Shown: positions 11,660-23,287 of the stretch, one piece after another | Layout of the letters: every line of letters begins with the position of its first letter | Numbering within the stretch: position 1 is the first letter of the stretch | Source: Humulus lupulus | Taxonomy: Eukaryota; Streptophyta; Magnoliopsida; Rosales; Cannabaceae | Reading direction: 5' to 3' | Assembly (NCBI RefSeq): GCF_963169125.1 | Contig: NC_084793.1 | Coordinates: forward strand, 226,160,360 to 226,224,359 | Length of the DNA: 64,000 bases | Notes under the pieces: generated by a model | What the model saw: the letters and a program-made list of their open reading frames with translations, nothing else | Database searches by the model: none | What the model was told of the DNA's origin: nothing | Translations under genes and position numbers: made by a program

Positions 11660-12487
11660 TGTTTTCACCAAGTGACACATGGCACACTATAAAGAGAATT
11701 ACGACTCCACGAAAGCTGATGAAGTCTCCCGAAGCCTTCTCTGGAGGACCGTACTTGCACAAGAGTTCACCACCACTAGAGGAGTACTTCTTCCCAAAAG
11801 CATCACCTCCCAAGGACCATTCTCTAAGATGGTGTTCCATGTCTCACTACAAGACTGTCTTTATTCACTTCCTCTAGGTCTACGAGGACCTCCCTCTGGC
11901 TTAGGAGAAGGGTATTCAGGTGTCAAGAACAGTGACCTTGGACCACAGACAACATTTTGACACCCACTGTCACATGGATTGTGGCGTCGACTCCATACAA
12001 GCGGCAAATTTGGATACACCACAATGATGCCTGACATGGGAAAATGTGCAATTACTACTCTGGAAATGTCAAAGACGTTTCTCCCAAAAAAATAATGGGA
12101 TGACATTCCTCACAATGGGCCCACCAAGATATGTTGGAGCCCACCAAGTCATTTACTACTAAAATGTTCATTTATTATGTAACAAATCCCCATTAAAGGA
12201 GAACAATTGTAGTCAACTCCAATTAATGAGCATAATTACCCCAATTGCCCATAAATAGGGCTAGGGTACACATTGTAAATGATCCCAATTCCTAGTTTCA
12301 AAGTGAACCTATACACTGCCTTAAAACCCACAAGAGAACTTGAGCTTTGCAAGTTCTTCACATCCTTATACAAGTGATCCGTGGACTAGGGTTGATTCAC
12401 AACCTGAACCACGTAAAAATATAGTATTTAATCTTCTTTTCTTTAAGCATTATTTTATTTAGTTCTTAGCAAAAAAACTAGTCAACA
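11660..12487 (+). mobile_element. Tat element 5' LTR
   Basis: Starts TGTTTTCACCAAGTGACA and ends TAGTCAACA; 828 bp. The downstream sequence TTTTGGCGCTTTCATTGAG resembles the TGGCGC-type primer site usual after Tat/Athila LTRs. The preceding five bases are GTTAG, but the far end of the element is lost, so the duplication cannot be confirmed. Confidence 0.75.
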
Positions 12488-12555
12488 TTTTGGCGCTTTC
12501 ATTGAGAGCTTGAAGAAAGCAAAGAGTTGCAGCAATGGTGAATACCGGCAGAATT

Positions 12556-14873
12556 TGTAACATCCCAAATTCCCTAATAAGGCTTAGTGTCTTGATTAGG
12601 GGGCCAAGAGGGCGATAATTGGACTAATTATGTGTTTATGTCATTATATGCATGATTATGTGAATTATGTGAGTTATATTATGATATCACTATTATAGCA
12701 TGTTTAGGTGTATTAAGCATGCATGTGGGCCCGTTTTTTTTTATTAGAAGTGTATTTTCGTAATGTTGACCCATTGAGGGTGTATTTGTAAATATATGTG
12801 ATTTATGATTGAGAACACATTATTATGTGGATATTATTTGAGTTATTGGGCATGAGGTGATCCTAGTGAGAAAGTTAACAGTTTAGTAACAATGAGGTCA
12901 AATACCCGGCTCGGGGTGAGCCTAGGGGTAGTTTGATAATTTATTACATTACCGAGATTTATCGGGTAATGGGAAGTTATTTGGTGATTACTTGGGAATA
13001 TTGAGATTAATTGGGAAATTATGAGGTGTTAATTGAGATTAGTGGGAAATGGTGGCAAAAGACAATTTTGCCCTTGAGGGAATTAAAGAACTATGTAAAG
13101 ACTAGAGCCATTTTGGTCTTTTCCCTGACCTTGGATAAACTTAGGCTAGTAGAATCCCTCATAAATTAGCAAAACACATTCTCATTTCTCTCTCTCTCTC
13201 ATTTTCCCTCTATTTCCTTTGGTTGAAGATAAGTTTTTTTGAATTTTGGAGGAGTTTGATTTGAACTGAAGGCTTGGAGCTAGGAATTTGATTAGGAGAA
13301 ACTTAGGGGTCAAATTAGATAGTTGAGGTAAGATCCCATACCCTGTTTTGATGAATTTCTTGTTGCTTTTAAGTGTTCTTGAGTTTTGGAACTCAAGGTT
13401 TGAATTTTGAATTGAAGTACGGTTTTGGCATAGTTTTTTGTGTATTTATGTTGCCTTAAGTGTTTTATTGAGGTTTTGGTGCGTAATTCTAGATTTGGTT
13501 GTTAATTGGGATGGATTTTGAGCGATTTGGCTCAGAGAAAAATGTTGGAAATCTGGGTTCGCAGGGTTGCGCTATGGCGCTGTTCCTGGAGCGCCGCAAC
13601 ACGTGTCTAGTGAAAACAGGTCCAGAGCTCTCTACTTTGGGCCGTGACACGACCCTTTAGGGGTGCGCCATGTGCTAATGGTAAAGAATGGACAAGTGAG
13701 GTTTCAAGTTGCGGGGACTCAAACCTAAGGGCTCGGGAAGGTTCTATTACCTGCTTTAGTAGAATTTGAGGTCCTGGGGGCTAGGACTCGGTTCAGAAGC
13801 CTTTATTTACTTGATATTGTTGGATATCCTCTATTATGGTTGTGACTAGGGAATTGCTAGGGATCATAAGGGTATCGTGCTCGAGGGTCATTTTTATTTA
13901 ACCAGTGCTTGGACCGGAGGTAAGAAAACTGCACCCTAGGTTATAATTAGGTCTCGGGCCCTTACGAATGAGCATGATTATGATTGGCTGTGATTATTTT
14001 ATTAAGCATGCTTGAATGCTCTGTATCTGGATAATATTTTAAATGATTTATGCTTGTCTGTATTATCTGATTGAAAGGCTTGACTTGTAAGTCAATGGCA
14101 GCAATAGCGCTCTAACGACCAACCGAAAGGCTTGACTTATAAGTCTAGGATGAAAATAGTGGGTTGAGTGCAGGCCGATATGGTTGGGCCTATCCAAGAG
14201 TGTGGTATACGCTTGACCGACCTATGGTCACTTAGAAAATAAAGCGCCAAGCACGCTTGGCTAGCTCTAAGGCTAGTTATATAGACGATAGGGCAATAGG
14301 CCCCAGTGTGACTCTACAATCACTTATCCTAGGGCAATGGGCCTCACTGTGACTTTATAGTCATTTATCTTGATTGAATGCATGCATGAGTAGGGTTATT
14401 ACTGCTAGGCCTTCTAATTATGATTCTGGAATATGTTATTAATTGCTTATGAGCATGTTTAAGTTTTCTTACTATGCCTTAGCTCACGGGTGCTATGTGG
14501 TGTAGGTATGGGAAAAAGAAAGCTGGACCAGCCATGAGTTGGAGAGCTTCAGTGGCGACGTGTACATGTGCAGCTTGCTCGACCACCACGGTTGGGGATT
14601 CACAGAGGAACTAGGGTAGAACCCTAATTTTTCCGCTTAGGTCGGCCTGTTGTATTCTTTTGAATTATAAATGACCTTTTAACGTTTATTATGAGATCCT
14701 GTACGTAATCTTAAACTTTTTAATGAAATGATTACTTCTTTTTACCAAATTTTTTTAACCATAACCTGTTAATTACCTTTAGTTACACATTTATGGCCAA
14801 CTGATTTTATTAGAGAGTCTAGCACTATTTAAAAGTACACAGTGTAACGGTCTTGGCTATTCAAGGCGTTACA
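12556..14873 (+). mobile_element. Solo Tekay-like LTR inserted in Tat gag
   Basis: Begins TGTAACATCCCAAATTC and ends TTCAAGGCGTTACA, 2318 bp. It interrupts the Tat reading frame only a few codons after the probable gag ATG at 12535. The flanking pentamers are GAATT (12551-12555) and AAACT (14874-14878). They match at three of five positions and differ only by transitions, compatible with a decayed GAACT duplication. Contains a CT tract (13184-13200) and two GGCTTGACTTRTAAGTC repeats (near 14078 and 14130). Confidence 0.85.
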
Positions 14874-17150
14874 AAACTCTTCCTGAAGATGACTGCCATG
14901 CTGCCAGGGGAGGAGGACCTAGCAGCTCACCTCTAGCAACTTTTCCAGAGGTGGTGTACAATGACGGAGATGAGGGAGACTTAGACTACTCCAAGTCATT
15001 CCACTCCGAAGAGCCACCAGAAGTGGCGGCATTGAAGGAACAAGTACCTTCTCAAAGACGCAAGATAGAGGCTTAAAATCACAACATCACTACCTTAAAA
15101 GAGGTGTTCAGCACAATGAGGGCCACACTGGTAGCTCAAGGGCTTCAGGTGGACCCCTAAGCTACTGAAGCACAACCTGCACAGCCAGCTGGCATGCCAC
15201 CTACATGACCAGCTGACATACCATAAGAGCATACAGCTAGTGTGCCACCTGTACTCTCAACTGGTGTACCTCTAGTACAGCCAATCCCTTCTGTGGGAGA
15301 AAGAGCTAGGACTCTACCCAAGCAGAAGAGATCACGCTGAGCTTCTGAGCCACATGATCTCCTAAGGAGGGCACGAGACCTCGAAGAGGTTCGTGGAGTC
15401 CGAGAAGACCCCCAAGTCCACAATGCTCGAGGAGCCCGTGGAGTACTGCCTAGGTGTGCCGCAACAGATCGTGTTAGGCCTAGGGAAAGAGAACCTATCA
15501 TGCCCAAGAGAAGCCTCGAGGAAACCCAAGACTGGGAACCAACAAGAGGGAAGTCTCCATGAACTGAGGACATCAAATCAACATTTAAGTGAATAATGAC
15601 TACGTAGAGTCAGATGGGGAAACATATGGGGGATTCTCCGATGACAGTTACTGCAGGCTTGCGCAACCCGATCTGTGAGATAATATCATTGCTCACAGGA
15701 ACATGGCTGAGCCTGAGAGCCTCCATGGGAGATACCGCCAATCGGACCTCTGAGACAACCTCAATGCTCAGAGGAAAGAAGTAATGCTCGACTAGGGGGT
15801 ATACCTGACACATAGTTCCAACAATGATCCTCTCCACACATAGTTGGAGAGTTTGAAGAAGAAAATGTTGAAGTTGGCCAAGAAGCAGGGCCATGATTTA
15901 GAACTCAAGGACAAAGATGGAGAACCGTGTGCCCCACACATTGTTGAAGCCCCAATGCCCGAGGCTTCAAGATGGCAGACATTTCTTCTTATGATGGGAT
16001 GACACACCCGTTCAACCACCTGTCTAAGTTCAATAGGTTGTGTCTGTTAACTGCGTCTTCGAGGACGTAAGATTCCATTGCTTCCCATTAACCTTGATGG
16101 GAGCAACTGATGAGTGGTTCAAGAAGCACCAGCCAAGTTCCATCCATTCCTGGCACCAACTATCCTCTTAGTTTTGGAGGCAGTTCATAGCGACTCGAAA
16201 GTTTAGCTTTGAGGTTAATGCCTTGGCTAACATTAAGCAGGGCCCATCTGAGACCCTTAAGGATTACATCAAGTTCTTTAAGAAGGAAGTTGTGAGGACA
16301 AAGAGGGTCGATGAAAGTCGGCAGCTCATGGCCCTACAAGCTAGTATTTGACTAGGTTCTCCACTATGGGACGACCTACGAAGACGTGGATGCCATAGGT
16401 TTAATGATTTCATGTCGGGGCGAACAATACATTCACTGGGAATATGTCGAGATCAGAGCTTTCAGAGGACTGATCTCCATTCTAGCTTCCGCTATCTTGG
16501 TAGTTGCGGCGACCAGTTCTAATTACTCCCCTTAACCGCTCGCGCCAAACAACATGATGAGTGCACCACATTCCCATCTCACTACTCCATAAGCCTGCTA
16601 CAGTGTGATGCCCACCAGGTATGGAGCATGTCCCACTGGATTCAACGCTTACCAGCATGCTTTTTCAGTTCCATAGCAGTTGCTCCCACCCAATCAGTTG
16701 TACCAAGTGAAGGCCTGAGTGGAAGCAAAAGTGGGGGCAAAGGGAATAAGAAGCCAAAGAGAGCTCGTGTTGGTGCTCCTGAGGAGAAATATGTTCCTCA
16801 ATACTCTAAGTACACTTACCTAGTTGGTACTTAGGAAAATATATTTACGGAAATTGAGCAGCAGGTCCACTACCGAAAGTCGCAGCCCATTCGAAGAGAG
16901 GGGGAGAAAAGAGATGTCGATATATTTTACAAGTACCACAACGACATTGGTCTCAATACCGATGAATGTCAGCAACTACAGGATGAGTTAAAACCTCGTC
17001 AAATTGGGGCATCTTCACCACCACACTAGGGGTGGAGAACACCCCACACAAGTTCAATAAGGGGCACCACACCTGAATCAATTGGGGGAACCTCCCCAGA
17101 ATCAAGTCCAGGCACCAGCTGCCCCACAACTGATGGCCCACAGACCTCCT
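14874..17150 (+). pseudogene. gag: Tat gag, heavily mutated
   Basis: A Pro/Ala-rich N-terminal part lies at 15130-15300 and an Arg-rich stretch at 15300-15500. The conserved capsid-like core at about 15960-16420 shows PFNHLSKFNRL, then FPLTLMGATDEWFK, SIHSWHQL, IKQGPSETLKDYIKFF and DESRQLMALQ in changing frames. After it comes a basic linker (16720-16780) and a degenerate zinc knuckle near 16925-16980 (FYKYHNDIGLNTDEC, first Cys replaced by Tyr). Stops interrupt all frames. The start codon was displaced by the solo LTR. Confidence 0.75.
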
Positions 17151-17289
17151 CCAGTGAACAGTCTTGTAGGGACCATCTCAGGAGGACCCCATCTAGGGGG
17201 TACATTGAGGAGATTGTAGATCAAATAAACACGGGCCCTCAATCATGATGATGAGCTTTGCGCACTGGTCCAGCTCCAAGCGCAAATAC

Positions 17290-17800
17290 CTTAGAAGATG
17301 GATAAGATAATCACCTTCTCTGAGGAGGATGTCCGGAGAGTTCACTTTCCGTACGATGATCCATTGGTGATTGAGATATAAATCTCCAACAAAATGGTTG
17401 CGTGGATAATGGTGGCCAAAGGGAGTTCATTGAAAACCCTATTTAAGCTATCCTTCAAGAAGATTGGACTGACGACAAGTGATCTGTCCCCCTGCACTTT
17501 GACTCTCTATGACTTCTAGGGCGAAGGATTAATACCAATGGGATATGTCAAGCTGCTGGTGACACTCGGAAAAGTGCCTAGACAGGACTTCAAGTACTAC
17601 ATCTTCGTGGTGGTGGACTGCTCCTCCGCTACAACCCCATCTTGGTGCACCCAATCTTGGTGGAGTTTGGAGCAGCCATCTCCATTCGACTTTTGGGCAT
17701 GAAGTTCCCCACGGACTTGGGGATTGGCATTGTTCGCGGGGGCCAGAAAGAAGCCTGTTAGTGCTACAGTGTGTCACTTAAGCACCTAGTGATTGTGATC
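17290..17800 (+). pseudogene. Tat protease domain, catalytic Asp lost
   Basis: Translation shows ITFSEEDVRRVHFPYDDP and LVIEI, then MVAWIMVAKGSSLKTLF where family members carry a D-G-G/S active site; here the triad reads A-K-G. It is followed by KKIGLTTSDLSPC, GEGLIPMGYVKLLVTLG and FVVVDCSSA. In-frame stops are present. Inactive retropepsin. Confidence 0.7.
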
Positions 17801-17939
17801 GTCACAACAGCTCCCAAGCAGCCTCCTTAAGAGGAGATGGAAGTCCAATCTTTTCTCAAGGAGTAAGAGTCAAATGAGTTGGACCACAGGGTTGGAGATG
17901 ATAGGGAAATACAGTCCATGGATGGGATTGAAGAGGTCA

Positions 17940-18299
17940 TCCTCATTGAAGCCAACTCGGATAGAAGACAAATGTTGGGAAGAACCTCAAGGATGAAGTC
18001 CGAGAAGCCTTGATAAGCTTCCTTCGGAAGAATCAGGATGTCTTTGCCTGGTCTCATGCAAACATGATGGGGATCGACCCCAACATCCTCTGCCATGCCC
18101 TGAACGTGGACCCAAACATTGCTTAGGTAACACAAAATAGTAGGACATTGGAGCCGACACAGTCGGAGGCCTTGAAGGTGAAATTCAATAAGCTCCTCGG
18201 GAATGGGTTCACTCCGGAGGCTCAATACCCCAAGTGGTTGGAAAATATAGTGTTGGTCCCAAAACCTAACGGGACTTGGACAACCTGCATTGATTTCAT
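17940..18299 (+). pseudogene. Tat reverse transcriptase N-terminal fragment
   Basis: The conserved entry to Tat RT is visible: SFLRKNQDVFAWSHANMMG, then HALNVDPN, a lysine/arginine junction mutated by stops, NGFTPEAQYPKWLENIVLV, PKPNGTWTTCIDF. It stops abruptly at 18299, where a Copia LTR fragment begins. The fingers/palm with the catalytic YxDD is absent. Confidence 0.8.
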
Positions 18300-18790
18300 T
18301 GTTGGTATTAAATAGGAAAATATCAAAATACGCAGCGAAAGGTAGGGGAGTGGGATTTTAAAAAATCATTAATACCAGCCAGATTCATACATATATACAT
18401 ATATTAAATTAACACATATAAGGATATATGGATTACCTCATGTAGCCTATCAAGTGTCCTTGAGTCTTTTTGTAAAAATCAACGATCTACCTATCTTTAT
18501 GAAAGCTCACACCTTAGGCTTCAAGGTCATTCCTCTAACACACAAGGATGTGTGTGGGAACGTAGGATTCACATGTTGATTTTAGGCTCTCTAGATGTTC
18601 TTAGCACATGATATCCAGAGAGGTTTGAGAAGAGAAAGGGCTATAGAAACTTCTAGAATTTCAGGTTTTGAAAATTCTATCGTTTCTTTTCTTTTAGAGA
18701 GTTTGATAACCTAGAAACAACTTACATAGAAAAGAATCTCTTATTTTTCAGATTTATAAAGACAATTAAGACTATTTTATTATTATTATT
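18300..18790 (-). mobile_element. Copia LTR 3' fragment inside Tat RT
   Basis: The minus strand ends CCTATTTAATACCAACA at 18300, like the LTR ends at 30365 and 47764. It contains the same GTCTTTTTGTAAAAATCAA, CACACAAGGATGTGTGTGGG and TCTCTAGATGTTC blocks in the same order. Only about 490 of roughly 2000 bp are present. The other boundary near 18790 has no clean TG/CA end. TTCAT occurs at both edges (18295-18299 and near 18792), so a decayed duplication is possible. Confidence 0.7.
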
Positions 18791-18829
18791 TAATGTTCAT
18801 GGCATCAGGATGCTTCAACTTGCTTGAGA

Positions 18830-19610
18830 TTTGCACTACCTCAAATCCCGAGGCCTCTTATACCACTGTGGGGTGAGGGATAAGAGCTTCATTTACCTCC
18901 CCCTCCATCATGAAGCAGTCCCTCCGTATTGGTCTCTCCGCCACCAGAGAAACCACCCTCACTACAATTTCCCTTCCTTCCTCCAGTTGTCGACCACCTT
19001 CTCGGGCCATCGCTATTAGTTCTCTGTCGAAAGCCTGAAAACCGTGTTGGTGAAGTTCACAAAGCTCCTGGGACATTTGAAGCAAAACCAAGCAGTTAGC
19101 GCTTTCACCCAAGGAAAAATGGCAAAAACACGAGAGTACCCTAAGGCAACTGCTATGGGACAAGGAAAGGGAGATTTTTTTCTTTTTAAAAAAAAGAGTA
19201 TTCCCGAAGCCACACAAATGGCCCCTGGAGACACCACCGAAAGCTCAAAACAACACATGAATCTGAAAATTTCCAAGAAACCAGTCTAGTGCCAAAAATG
19301 CAAAAAAAAAAAAAAATGCTAAATGGCCAGTTACAATTGGTTTTGACACTAACTAGGGCCCATAAAAAGGATAATAAGAAGTTGAACAATCTCTAATCCT
19401 AGCAAAGCCAATAGCATAAAATAAGAACCTAAATACCCATAAATTCGCAAGAACAGGAAAGAACAGAAAAAAAAAGTTAAGAGAACTTACTCGAGATATA
19501 GCGTTGGTAAATGCTTAATCACGCTTGGATATGAAAATACTGCGTCTGGTTCACCCAAATGTACCATGATCTCCTATAACCTTCTAGAGTCGATGACGAG
19601 AGATTCTTGG
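18830..19610 (-). pseudogene. Possible antisense accessory ORF in the Tat 3' region
   Basis: The region between pol and the 3' LTR carries coding-like sequence on the opposite strand. A frame with MSQELCELHQHGFQAFDREL and AMAREGGRQLEEGREI lies at about 18858-19080. A short possible first exon (MVHLGEPDAVFSYPS) lies near 19565-19500, followed by a GAGTAAGT-type 5' splice site near 19490. Tat-lineage elements are known to carry extra ORFs, in some cases antisense, in this place. No domain recognised. The identity as an accessory ORF is inference. Confidence 0.35.
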
Positions 19611-20046
19611 ATTGATGAACAAGGTTTTGGTGAAAAGGAGTTTTTGGGAGCTTTGGGAATGAAAGGTTTCAAATGCAAAAGTGAAATGCGTGGGTGGCTA
19701 TTTTCTAAATATGTACCCGCAGACATATGCAAAAAGCAATTCAATCCCAGCCATTGATAACCTAGGGAGTAGGTATTCAAGTGTGATCCAACGGTCACTC
19801 AAATCAAGGTGAGGATCGTACTCGAAAAGTTGAAAGGACGTCTTGGTACGGAAAATACCCTTCATTAAATGGCATTGATTGATGAGGCAAGCAATAGGGA
19901 GCCAAAAATTGGCAATCACCTTTTAGGAAACGTTATGGCTTGAGGACGCCCAATTGTCTTGACTCAAGTACAATCCCACGAGGATATCCTTTTAAAGTCT
20001 CTTCCACCCGAGGACGGATGAAGACTTGGGTGGAACATGTTATCTA

Positions 20047-20415
20047 TGTTTTCACCAAGTGACATCTGGCACACTTTAAAGGGAATTAAGACTCCATGAA
20101 AGTTGATGAAGTCTCTAGGAGCCTACTCTGGGCTCCACGGGAGATAAGCCCATCCTTCAACTAAAGTTCATCACCACAAGAGGAGTACTTCTTCCTAGAA
20201 GCATCACCTCCTGAGGACCATGCTCTGAGATGGTGTTCTAGGTCTCACTACAAGACCATCTTCATTCAATTCCTCCAAGTCTACAAGGACTTCCCTCCGG
20301 CCTAGGAGAAGGGTAGCAAGGTGTCAAGCATAGTGACCCTGGACCACAGACAACACTCTAACACCCACTGTCACATGGATCGTGGTGTCGACATCGTACA
20401 AGTAGCAAAATTGAT
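20047..20415 (+). mobile_element. Tat 3' LTR, 5' part only
   Basis: Begins TGTTTTCACCAAGTGACA and aligns with 11660-12010 with scattered substitutions (AGTTGATGAAGTCTC, GAGGAGTACTTCTTCC, CACCCACTGTCACATGGAT). It is interrupted at 20415 by the TGTAACACCCC end of the TRIM unit. The remainder of the LTR was not found downstream. Confidence 0.8.
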
Positions 20416-20857
20416 TGTAACACCCCATGTCACTATGGCTACTTCCTGGAATGATGACTAGCCCTACAAACCAACATGAGTCTTTCCAGCGTGCTTTGTC
20501 CTCACTCGCACGCTTCCTGGGAAAACTTCCTAGGAGGTCACCCATCATGAGACTACTACAGGTCAAGGACGCTTAACTTTGGAGTTCTCAAGTGACAGGC
20601 TGCTGAAAAGAAGATGCATCTTGTTGGCACAGGTAGTACTCATAAATCCATATAAGCCATCTTCAACTGTGCAGTCCCATACCTACACAATCTTATAATC
20701 ATCACACTTGACCTTCCTCAGGCGATGTGGGATTCCACAACTTTTTACCCAGTGTTTCCCTACAGATCACAGGATTCTGACTGTCACAATCACCCACCCT
20801 TAGGGATCCGGCGTCCTCGTTGGCCACACTTTCGGCTGGGTCAAGGCTCTGATACCA
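20416..20857 (-). mobile_element. Cassandra-type TRIM (5S-bearing LTR, PPT, internal region, PBS)
   Basis: Minus-strand order: iMet PBS TGGTATCAGAGCC (20857-20845), short internal region, polypurine tract CTAAGGGTGGGTGAT (about 20803-20789), then an LTR from TGTGACAGTCAGAATCC (20788) to GACATGGGGTGTTACA (20416), 373 bp. This LTR contains a 5S rRNA-like segment. A tiny coding-free element with iMet PBS and 5S sequence in its LTR is the defining plan of Cassandra. The second LTR is missing: the base after the PBS spacer starts an unrelated LTR (20860). The left flank TTGAT has no partner. Confidence 0.8.
20525..20588 (-). repeat. 5S rRNA-derived segment inside the TRIM LTR
   Basis: The minus strand carries AGAACTCCAAAGTTAAGCG, then TAGTAGT, and GATGGGTGACCTCCTAGGAA. 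These correspond in order and spacing to the internal promoter half of plant 5S rRNA. Differences such as CCTTGACCTGT in the middle and the poor 5' half rule out a functional 5S gene. It is a transposon-borne pol III-type promoter relic. Confidence 0.8.
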
Positions 20858-20859
20858 CT

Positions 20860-21703
20860 TGTAATGCCCTAATTTCTCATAAATTATCGAGAACACAACG
20901 TTGGATGATAATCATAAACATTGCTCTTTTATTGAATGAAAACTTAAAAAAAAATATATGGATCCATGGTTTTACAAAAATAAAATAATTGTCTTTAACA
21001 TATTAAAATGAGCAAAATTTAAATAAAAATTTAAAATAAAACATTATTTAATAAAAATAAATAGGCCCGCTTAATCTTGCTAGACTATATGGTCCCCACG
21101 AGTACATCACGAAGCTCCTAAGTCTCACTCGCCATCGACCTTTCTATCTTTAATTGCCTGAAATAACAACATCATAAGGGGTGAGCTTCTAAGCCCAGTA
21201 AGGAAAAATACAAACAAGAGTTAGTTATATAATCATTTAATCAACATATCATAAATTTCACAAGAGTCATAACAAAACTTATTTATACTAATTATATAAC
21301 ATCATAAAACCCTAGGTCATATCATAGCCTAAGTCATAATCATAAATCATAATCTAAGTCAAAATCATAAATCACAAATCACGGGTCATAAGTCATAGTC
21401 ATAACTATAGGTCATAGATCATAATAACAAGTTAGTTATAATAAAAAGATAAGTGCTTATCCAGGGGTGGCAATTAAGCCCCAAACAATAGTCCGTCATA
21501 CACCGAACATCAACTTAGGTCCGTCATAAAATTTTGGCAACCGAGCCTACCGGACATAAGTCCGTCATACATCATTGGACACCTTAAGTCCAGACACACT
21601 TATCCCTTTATTGTACCTGAAATGTTAGGTCATACAAAACATAAACTAGATCATAAACTAAACTACCTAATTTTCCTTACAAAAAACTGGGATATTGTAG
21701 ACA
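20860..21703 (-). mobile_element. LTR of a Gypsy-like element adjoining the TRIM PBS
   Basis: The minus strand starts TGTCTACAATATCCCAG (21703) and ends GGGCATTACA (20860), 844 bp. It contains the CTTACTGGGCTTAGAAGCTC motif typical of the promoter-proximal part of Gypsy LTRs (near 21190). It is followed directly by a two-base spacer and the TRIM PBS, so it looks like a 5' LTR but belongs to another family. The flanking pentamers (CCACT and AGAGC) do not match. Includes four GTCCGTCATA-like words at 21490-21575. Confidence 0.6.
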
Positions 21704-21839
21704 AGAGCGGGATTGGAAACTCCTAAAACCAAACATAAAGAAACCATAAGTCCTCTAGAGAAAAGAAGATGAATAGAAGATCCAATTAGCTGCATCAAGA
21801 CAGACCCTCAAGCTAGGGTCGAGCTATCTATACTCCTTG

Positions 21840-22731
21840 GTTCTTCCGATTTTGATTTCGGGAAATCCTTCTTAATGTGCTCAATTATCCCACATAAAAA
21901 ACATGCCTTCGTTTGACATTCTCCTAGATGGTGTCTCCTACACCTGATGCATACTGGATAAATTCTCTAGACCTCATTGCCGCCCTGGTGGCCACCCTGA
22001 GTGCTATGACCCCTCCTGTCAGGACCAGGGGTAATAAAACTGTCAGGGATATTCCTTTTCTGGTTACTAGGGCCTCCGCTCCTACTTGATCCTACAAATC
22101 GGGGGTACCATTGTTTGAGCTTCTTGCCCTACAACACTCTCTCTCCATATCTCATCTCATGTGTTCTCTATAGCAAGGGCCCTCCCTACTGCTTGAGCGT
22201 AGGTAGAAATCTCATCCACTGGAGCGATCCTAACTCTCTGGGCTACCCCAGAGTTCAGTCGATGAATGAATTGTTCCTTTTTTGGGCCACATCTATTGGT
22301 ACCAAATCAAAAGTGAGTTTGTCCAACCCATCAAATTCACTAACATACTCTGTCATTGTCTTACTACCTTAAACCAAGTTCACAAACTCATTGATCTTCA
22401 CAATTTGAACTACGTAACAGTAGTACCTTTCATTGAACAATTGTCTAAATTCTTCCCAACCCATCATGACGGCATTCCAGGTTTGGGTTACCACGTCCCA
22501 CCTCGTTTGGGCATCCTCCCGCAACATATACGTGGCACAAGCCACTCTATCATTGCCTACCACTCCCATATAGTCAAGGATGGAGCTAATCATGCCCATC
22601 CACTGATCAACTCTGAGCGGATCCAAGCCTCCCTCAAAAACTGGAGGATAATGCTTCTGGAATCTTTCATACAATAGTTCCCATTTATTCCCACCCTCAG
22701 GTTGAACCAAAACTGGTGGCATTGTTTTCAA
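21840..22731 (-). pseudogene. gag: Tekay-like gag, minus strand
   Basis: The open part at 22731-22369 (120 residues) shows PPVLVQPEGGNKWELLYERF, FEGGLDPLRVDQWMGMI, DRVACATYMLREDAQTRWD and EEFRQLFNERYY, the retrotransposon gag core. Continuation through frameshifts reaches a zinc-knuckle pair near 21960-21880 (CIRCRRHHLGEC and a following CFLCG motif). The plus-strand copy at 27462-28583 has the same order. No full-length frame. Confidence 0.8.
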
Positions 22732-23272
22732 AACATACGAAGCAACGTTCCCTAACAGAACTCATTGTCTCAACCACCTAATCACTTCCTCTTGCTCTTA
22801 CAATCTTTCTTGCATTCCAACAAACATCTACTGCCAATTCCAGGGGGCAGATGGAGGGTTTTGGCCTCGACTACCATCTGCAACCCCAATATTAACCATG
22901 CCTGGTCCAATTGACTGCCTTGGATGCATAACTTCCAAATCTTTCTGCAGCCAATGACTTAATCAATCAGACATGATATCCATATCCAGGACTATACCAC
23001 GACCAGAGCCAAACAACACAATAGCCACATACAATATGCATACTGAGAAACAAGTCTATAACATTCGTGTATCAAGTATCAAGCCTTACTCCAAAAAAAA
23101 TACATTTATATTCATCATGCTCTATATTCTAACATGCAGATAAGGCACTTAGGTTCAATTTAAACAATTCAACACATAGTCACGTTATTAGATACTAAAC
23201 CCTGAGTCGAGCTTATCTTTAGCGACGAGTGTACATGCCTAACCAGTCTTCAGGAATCCTTAACTCTAAATC

Positions 23273-23284
23273 GCTATGATACCA
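23273..23284 (-). promoter_or_regulatory. Primer binding site, initiator-Met tRNA type
   Basis: The minus strand reads TGGTATCATAGC three bases downstream of the LTR end, one base from the canonical iMet complement. Confidence 0.75.
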
Positions 23285-23287
23285 AGT

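Larger units (their letters stand above)
11660..20415 (+). mobile_element. Tat-lineage Ty3/Gypsy element, nested and decayed
   Basis: 5' LTR 11660-12487, internal region with gag, protease and the start of RT, then 3' LTR start at 20047-20415. The two LTR copies align from TGTTTTCACCAAGTGACA onward. Insertions: a solo LTR (12556-14873), a Copia LTR fragment (18300-about 18790) and a 5S-bearing TRIM (from 20416). Most of RT, RNase H and integrase is absent, so the copy is non-autonomous. Confidence 0.8.

Noticed and set aside
20525..20588. A functional 5S rRNA gene
   Set aside because: Only about half of the molecule matches well, the middle is changed, and it is embedded in an LTR with PBS and PPT next to it.
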